Shown here piece by piece: positions 59,681 through 64,000 of a stretch of DNA of 64,000 nt. The position numbers and the translations under genes were made by a program. Under the pieces are notes generated by a model. That model made no database searches. It was given only the letters and a program-made list of their open reading frames with translations, and was not told where the DNA came from. The number at the start of each line of letters is the position of its first letter. Within the stretch, counting starts at the first letter, position 1. The stretch is from Heterodera schachtii (Eukaryota > Nematoda > Chromadorea > Rhabditida > Heteroderidae): assembly GCA_023374025.1 (NCBI GenBank), contig SIJG01000024.1, forward strand, positions 768,964 through 832,963, written 5' to 3'.

Positions 59681-62364
59681 ATGAATGTCAAACGTCAGTG
59701 GGAGTGTTTGTCATGCCCAATTGACCAACAGGTGACGGACTACAGAATGACCAGCAACAAATAATTGCATTGTTCAGTTCCAAATCAGTGATTTGGTCCA
59801 CGGCTCCATCGACATTTTCTACCCAATTAATTTGATCATCGACACGCCCGAATTCCAACGTCTTAGACGCGTTACACAGCTTGGTGGGTTAGCTCGTGTT
59901 TTTTGTCAATTTCGCTTCGACTTTTAACTTTTGCCCAAAATATGCTTTTTGTTATAAGGTGTTTCCAACTTGGTCTATCCATCGGGTGACCACAGCCGTT
60001 TTTCGCATTCTCTGGGGTAAGTTTAAATGGCTCACCTTTTATCTATTGAATTGGAAATATTTAAAATAAGTTACTTTTCGCAATAAGACTAAATTTAAAA
60101 CAAATTCATTTCATTGGAATGAACGATTAGCAAATACCCAAAAGATATGCTATTTTTGAATTAAAAAAGAATGGACAACAACAGAAAACTGAATAAAAGA
60201 GCAAAATCCGAATTACGGCCCTTATTTCTTCCACCAAATCTTTTGTCCATTCTCTTTTTCTTCATTTCTGTGCCTTCCCTTCCGTCTCTCTCTTCATTTT
60301 CCATTCTCTTTCTTTACATCTTTCCCTTTCCTCTCTTTCATTCAGTGTCTATCATCTCGCTCGTCTTATGGTGGCGCATCTTTCCGGCATTCAACCGGCC
60401 TTGGGCATTACGCCGAATGATCAACTTTGTGTTTCCATTGCCGCTCTCATCCACGACCTCGGTGGTTACTGATACACCCATTCCTTACCCCACCCTAATT
60501 TTTTATAAAAAAAACCCCTAAACTTGGCGTTGCCTTTTCATTTTCCATTTTAAGTTTGCCACTTTTTAGGCCATGGGCCCTTCTCTCATATGTTCGAGTC
60601 GAAGTTTCTTCGGGAAATGGGCGTAAAAGACTTTGAGGTGTCGTCAAATTATGGAAAGGGAAAATGGATAATTTAGCATGAGGAAATGTCACGCAAAGTG
60701 TTCAAATTTATGTTGGACAAAAACGACAGATGGTTGAAAAAGAAATTGGACGAATATTTGGAGGAGAACGACTACGAATTCATCGACGAACTGATCAATC
60801 CGCCAAAAGACATGGTGAACAACAACAAGATGCAAATAATGAGTTGGGTTTGTCTATTGCCAGATGAGTAACGACCAATGGACCCTCCGTGGACGACCGC
60901 GTGAAAAGTCCGTCCTTTACCAAATTGTGTCCGAGCCGACCGCCGGATTGGACGTGGGTGAGTGATGCGTTCATTCACCGACAACAATGAATGATCCGCT
61001 GAAAACGGGCTTTTATGCAGATAAAATCGACTATTTGCTCCGTGACTCTCTGCTGACCGATGTTTCGATCAATTTGAGTTCGGTAGGGTTTTGAAAATTG
61101 CAAGAGACAATACAATTAATATATCAGTGAAAATTAAATTAAGAACGAATGGCGCCGAATTTTGGGTGCTGTCGGTGTCACCGTCGACAGCAAAGGATTC
61201 AATCGCATTTGCCACCCACATAAAATCGTATTACAATTTTTATCCTCGGAAGATTATTGTACTAAATCCATTTCCGAAACTTGGCCGCGTTTTTGATTCC
61301 CGCAAATTGATGCACGAATGTGTTTATGGACACAAAACGGTGATCGCCGCAGAAATCATGTACGTTGCCTTCGCATTGTTTTTACCATTTTTGAATGTTT
61401 GTAAGGTACGTTCGGGCACTTAGGGCAGCCGACCCGCACCTCGAATTTGTCGGACAGAATGGAACAAAGTATAAAATGTCCACCGGTGATCACTTTAAAA
61501 AGCAATATTTAATTCATTCAACTTTTGCAGCACACAAAGACCCGCAGGCATTTTGTCGTCTCGACAATAATGTCATTTCCCTGGTAGAAAACCGTCCATT
61601 TTTCAAATTCCAACAGACAAATTGCTAACAGATTCGCTATTCGAACGATGTGCGATTGGACGCAGCAAAAAAAGTGATCGACGCAATTGAGATGCGAAAG
61701 TTGCCAAAATGTGTGATGAAAATGCAACTGAACACGATGGGCTCAAATTGTGAAGAAATGCAAAAGAAAATTGAGGCCGCTTTGGCCGCGTACTCTGAAG
61801 GATTGGCAATTATCGTGAAAGTGATTAGTGTTTTCAGATTATTTGATGTTAATTGCCCCCCCCCCCTTTAGGTCCGAAGTTTTGACCATGGCAAAGGTAT
61901 CCATCGTTCTCCGCTGAAGGCGCTTTTTCTGTTTGAGAACAAAAACCCCAACAACATTTTGGAAGATGGAACGAATAAAAGCGTAAAATAATTTAAAAAA
62001 TTGACAAAGAAGATAAATAAAATTAAATAATTAATTTAGTCAGAATCAACGAATTCGACCCCCGCGGGGGCATTGGTCGCTTTCTTTTACATCGATTACG
62101 AAGACATTGGAAAGAGGGAAATGGCGACGAAAGCACTCCGAAAACTCACCGCAAACCATCCGAATTATTTCTGTGTCGGCTCGGCCAACAAAGTGAAACA
62201 GTTCTCCTGTTTTCCCTTATCCATTCGAACTTTCCCTTTTTTAGCGTGTCGAACCGCCAAATGAGGAGGAAGGGGAGGGAGAGGGGGAAGGAGAAGACGA
62301 TTGGCATTTCATTACGCCCCCGCGGAAGCAAATGAGGGAGGAAGACGAAAATCAGCGGAACTGA
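59681..62364 (+). CDS. SAMHD1: SAMHD1-like HD-domain dNTP triphosphohydrolase (about 540 aa)
   Basis: Exons: 59681-59731, 59778-59883, 59959-60016, 60346-60461, 60570-60637, 60677-60814, 60864-60957, 61021-61082, an uncertain region to 61359, 61406-61485, 61531-61583, 61632-61820, 61872-61982, 62040-62192 and 62245-62364. SAMHD1 enzymes cleave dNTPs to deoxynucleosides and triphosphate. The metal-binding residues are all present: H69 (RFSHSLG), H108-D109 ([16 protein letters not shown]) and D211 ([11 protein letters not shown]). [14 protein letters not shown] and [13 protein letters not shown] also match the family. Only 17 residues precede the HD-domain region, so no SAM domain is encoded. 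The tail is acidic ([14 protein letters not shown]). The exon between 61083 and 61359 is unresolved: the open frame ([20 protein letters not shown]) fits the family, but its upstream splice phase is ambiguous. Confidence 0.88.
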
Positions 62365-63198
62365 AATGTGCGAGCAGTTGGAGTGTGGTGGGGAAAAACA
62401 ATAGTATAGTATGACAGCAGATAATGACTGAATTGGAGGATATTGTGCCCGATGATTGCCCCCTTTTTTCTGTGCAATTTTTGAATCCCTTTTTCTTGTA
62501 AACCGTTAACATTCATTCCCAAAATGCCCCTGTTTATATTTAACTGTTTCCCATCTCTTATTGTTAGTGTCTGTATTAAATGCCATAATGCCCCGCCCTT
62601 TTACTTTTTTGCTCATTGTCTATTTTTTTTTCTTCAACATGTTCAATGTGTCCCCATTTGAATTTTGTTGTGTTTAAATTATTCTGTCTTAATTGTCTTT
62701 CGATGTTTTATTCCGATTCTTCTTCTGTCTCTCCTTTAGCTCCTTTCATTTTCACATGTGCAGACTCTTTCAAATTGTCTAAATGCTTCTTTCCCAGATT
62801 CCAAGTCGATTTTGATAATTAATTTTACAAAATAACTCGTTATTTTTGCTATTCCATGGGAACCAGTCAAAGAAAGAACATTTGGGGGGGGGGGAATGAC
62901 GAGTGAGTAATTAATGGAGTTATTGGGCAGGGGGCGGAAAGGATAAATTGGGAGGGGTGAGAGCATCCGGAGAAGGCGGAGATTCCCTGTGATTAGTCGA
63001 CCGATCCCCGTGTTTTTGCGAAAGAAAATAACTTGCTGCGCCTTGTGATTGAACTTGACATTTCTTCGTTTTCTGTCACAATGTGTGGCATTTTGGATGG
63101 AGGGTTAATTATTAACGGAAAAGTCGGCTTTTCCTTTTTCTAGATAAAGCCTCTCCATAAAAAGACCAATAATCTTTACAATTGCCCTTTTTCAGCGG
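62365..63198. other. Intergenic, AT-rich, with an 11-G run
   Basis: This is the 3' flank of the SAMHD1-like gene and the 5' flank of the next gene. A run of 11 G lies at 62884-62894. The sequence GCCCTTTTTCAG just before 63196 is a good splice or trans-splice acceptor. Short frames here show no coding character. Confidence 0.55.
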
Positions 63199-64000
63199 AT
63201 GTTTAAAAGTGCCCGCGGCAAAGGCCTTCGCCGAGTGAATCCGACAACACTTTTGTATTCCACACAAAGCGATGGGAACGAGCGTTGGGAAGAAGAAGTC
63301 GCAATTTGGGAAAGAATTGGCGACGAAAACGAAAATGCCAACGGAGGCGAAATGCTTTTGACGCCCATTTTCGCTATGCCACCGAATCAAAGCGACGGGG
63401 CGGCCCAAATGGACGAACATTTGCACCAATTGGTCCGCATTTGTACGACTGTCCACCGCCAAGCGCACGCAGTGACACAAAAATTGGGAAGGGCGGTGGA
63501 CGCGGTCAATGCGACGGACGGTGAAAGTCCGCGAAAAGCATGCGAATTGTTGCGCATTTACGAAGTGAGCAGTTACCAAGAAAAAAACCAAAATGCCAAA
63601 AACCTGTGTATTTCTAATTGACCCTCCCAAAATTTGCAGCGCATAATTTGGCGGTCCATCATAGAAATTGACCTGAACATCAAAACACTTTCGAGTTCCG
63701 TCCGCGGTGAATTTCAAAGGAACGCTGTGAACCCAATTTATTTTCTTGTCACTACAGAAAGCATTGACTCGTGCAAAATCAACGAACCGCGACTCGAATG
63801 GCTGCTGAGCATCAGCAAATTTCGGGTCGCCGTTTTTGACCAAATTAAATTTAAAAAATATTATTTAATCCCATTTTCCGTTGGCAGGTGGAAATGGAAA
63901 ATGCCATTGTCAGCGAAATTGGCATTTGTAAAGAAATTGAACGCATTCTCCGAATTCGCGCGAGGGGCGAAGTTCGCGGACTCCGAATTAAAGGGGAAAC
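63199..64000 (+). CDS. Unidentified protein, 5' part, runs off the window
   Basis: The ATG follows a TTTTCAG acceptor by 3 nt and begins MFKSARGKGLRRVNPTTLLY. Exon 1 is 63199-63564, ending at GAA before GTGAGC. Exon 2 starts at CGC (63641; RIIWRSIIEIDLNIK) and ends near 63829 at CGG before GTCGCC. Exon 3 starts after TTGGCAG at about 63889 (VEMENAIVSEIGICKEIERI) and continues past the edge. The protein is acidic and helical with heptad-like stretches (MDEHLHQLVRICTTVHRQA). I do not recognise it. A large antisense frame (63112-63843, minus) is taken as a shadow. Confidence 0.55.

Noticed and set aside
63112..63843. 243-aa minus-strand ORF at the right edge
   Set aside because: The plus strand has exons with good splice sites and sensible composition; the minus frame is His/Phe/Cys-rich and looks like an antisense shadow.

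Overview
This is a eukaryotic window, most likely from a nematode and possibly a plant-parasitic tylenchid. The genes have many very short introns (about 40-60 nt) ending in TTTCAG or TTTAG. Candidate trans-splice acceptors precede two start codons, and intergenic DNA is AT-rich with isolated runs of 11-17 G or C. A weak F-box-like fragment resembles families expanded in cyst nematodes. The species assignment is inference. No rRNA, tRNA or CRISPR array was recognised.

Layout. 1-10.9 kb: the edge of an ankyrin-repeat gene, then a tandem segmental duplication of about 5 kb. Each copy is a 131-bp satellite array followed by about 3.4 kb of mostly non-coding DNA with a decayed F-box-like fragment. 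10.9-12.9 kb: a complete six-exon 14-3-3 gene on the minus strand and the last exons of an unidentified plus-strand gene. 13.4-48.9 kb: a satellite domain of about 35 kb. It starts with an inverted fragment and a 1.5-kb terminal-inverted-repeat element, continues through diverged 535-bp and 520-bp units, is interrupted by an intact 5.1-kb Ty3/Gypsy-type LTR retrotransposon with identical LTRs, and ends in about 40 nearly identical 535-bp units. Each unit is itself built from oppositely oriented monomers of 110-125 bp.

49.3-64 kb is gene-dense. In order it holds: a TXNDC11-like ER thioredoxin-fold protein (minus), whose reading frame carries a 691-bp foldback-like element; a 69-aa ORF 104 nt upstream of it on the same strand; the oligosaccharyltransferase subunit DDOST/OST48 (plus); a CAAP1-like charged protein (plus); a SAMHD1-like HD-domain dNTP triphosphohydrolase lacking a SAM domain (plus); and an unidentified gene leaving the right edge (plus). 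TXNDC11 and DDOST are both ER proteins and are divergently arranged. The remaining genes show no obvious shared pathway.

Gene structures were built by hand from reading frames, splice signals and remembered family patterns. Exon limits are given where frame and homology agree, and uncertain joins are stated.
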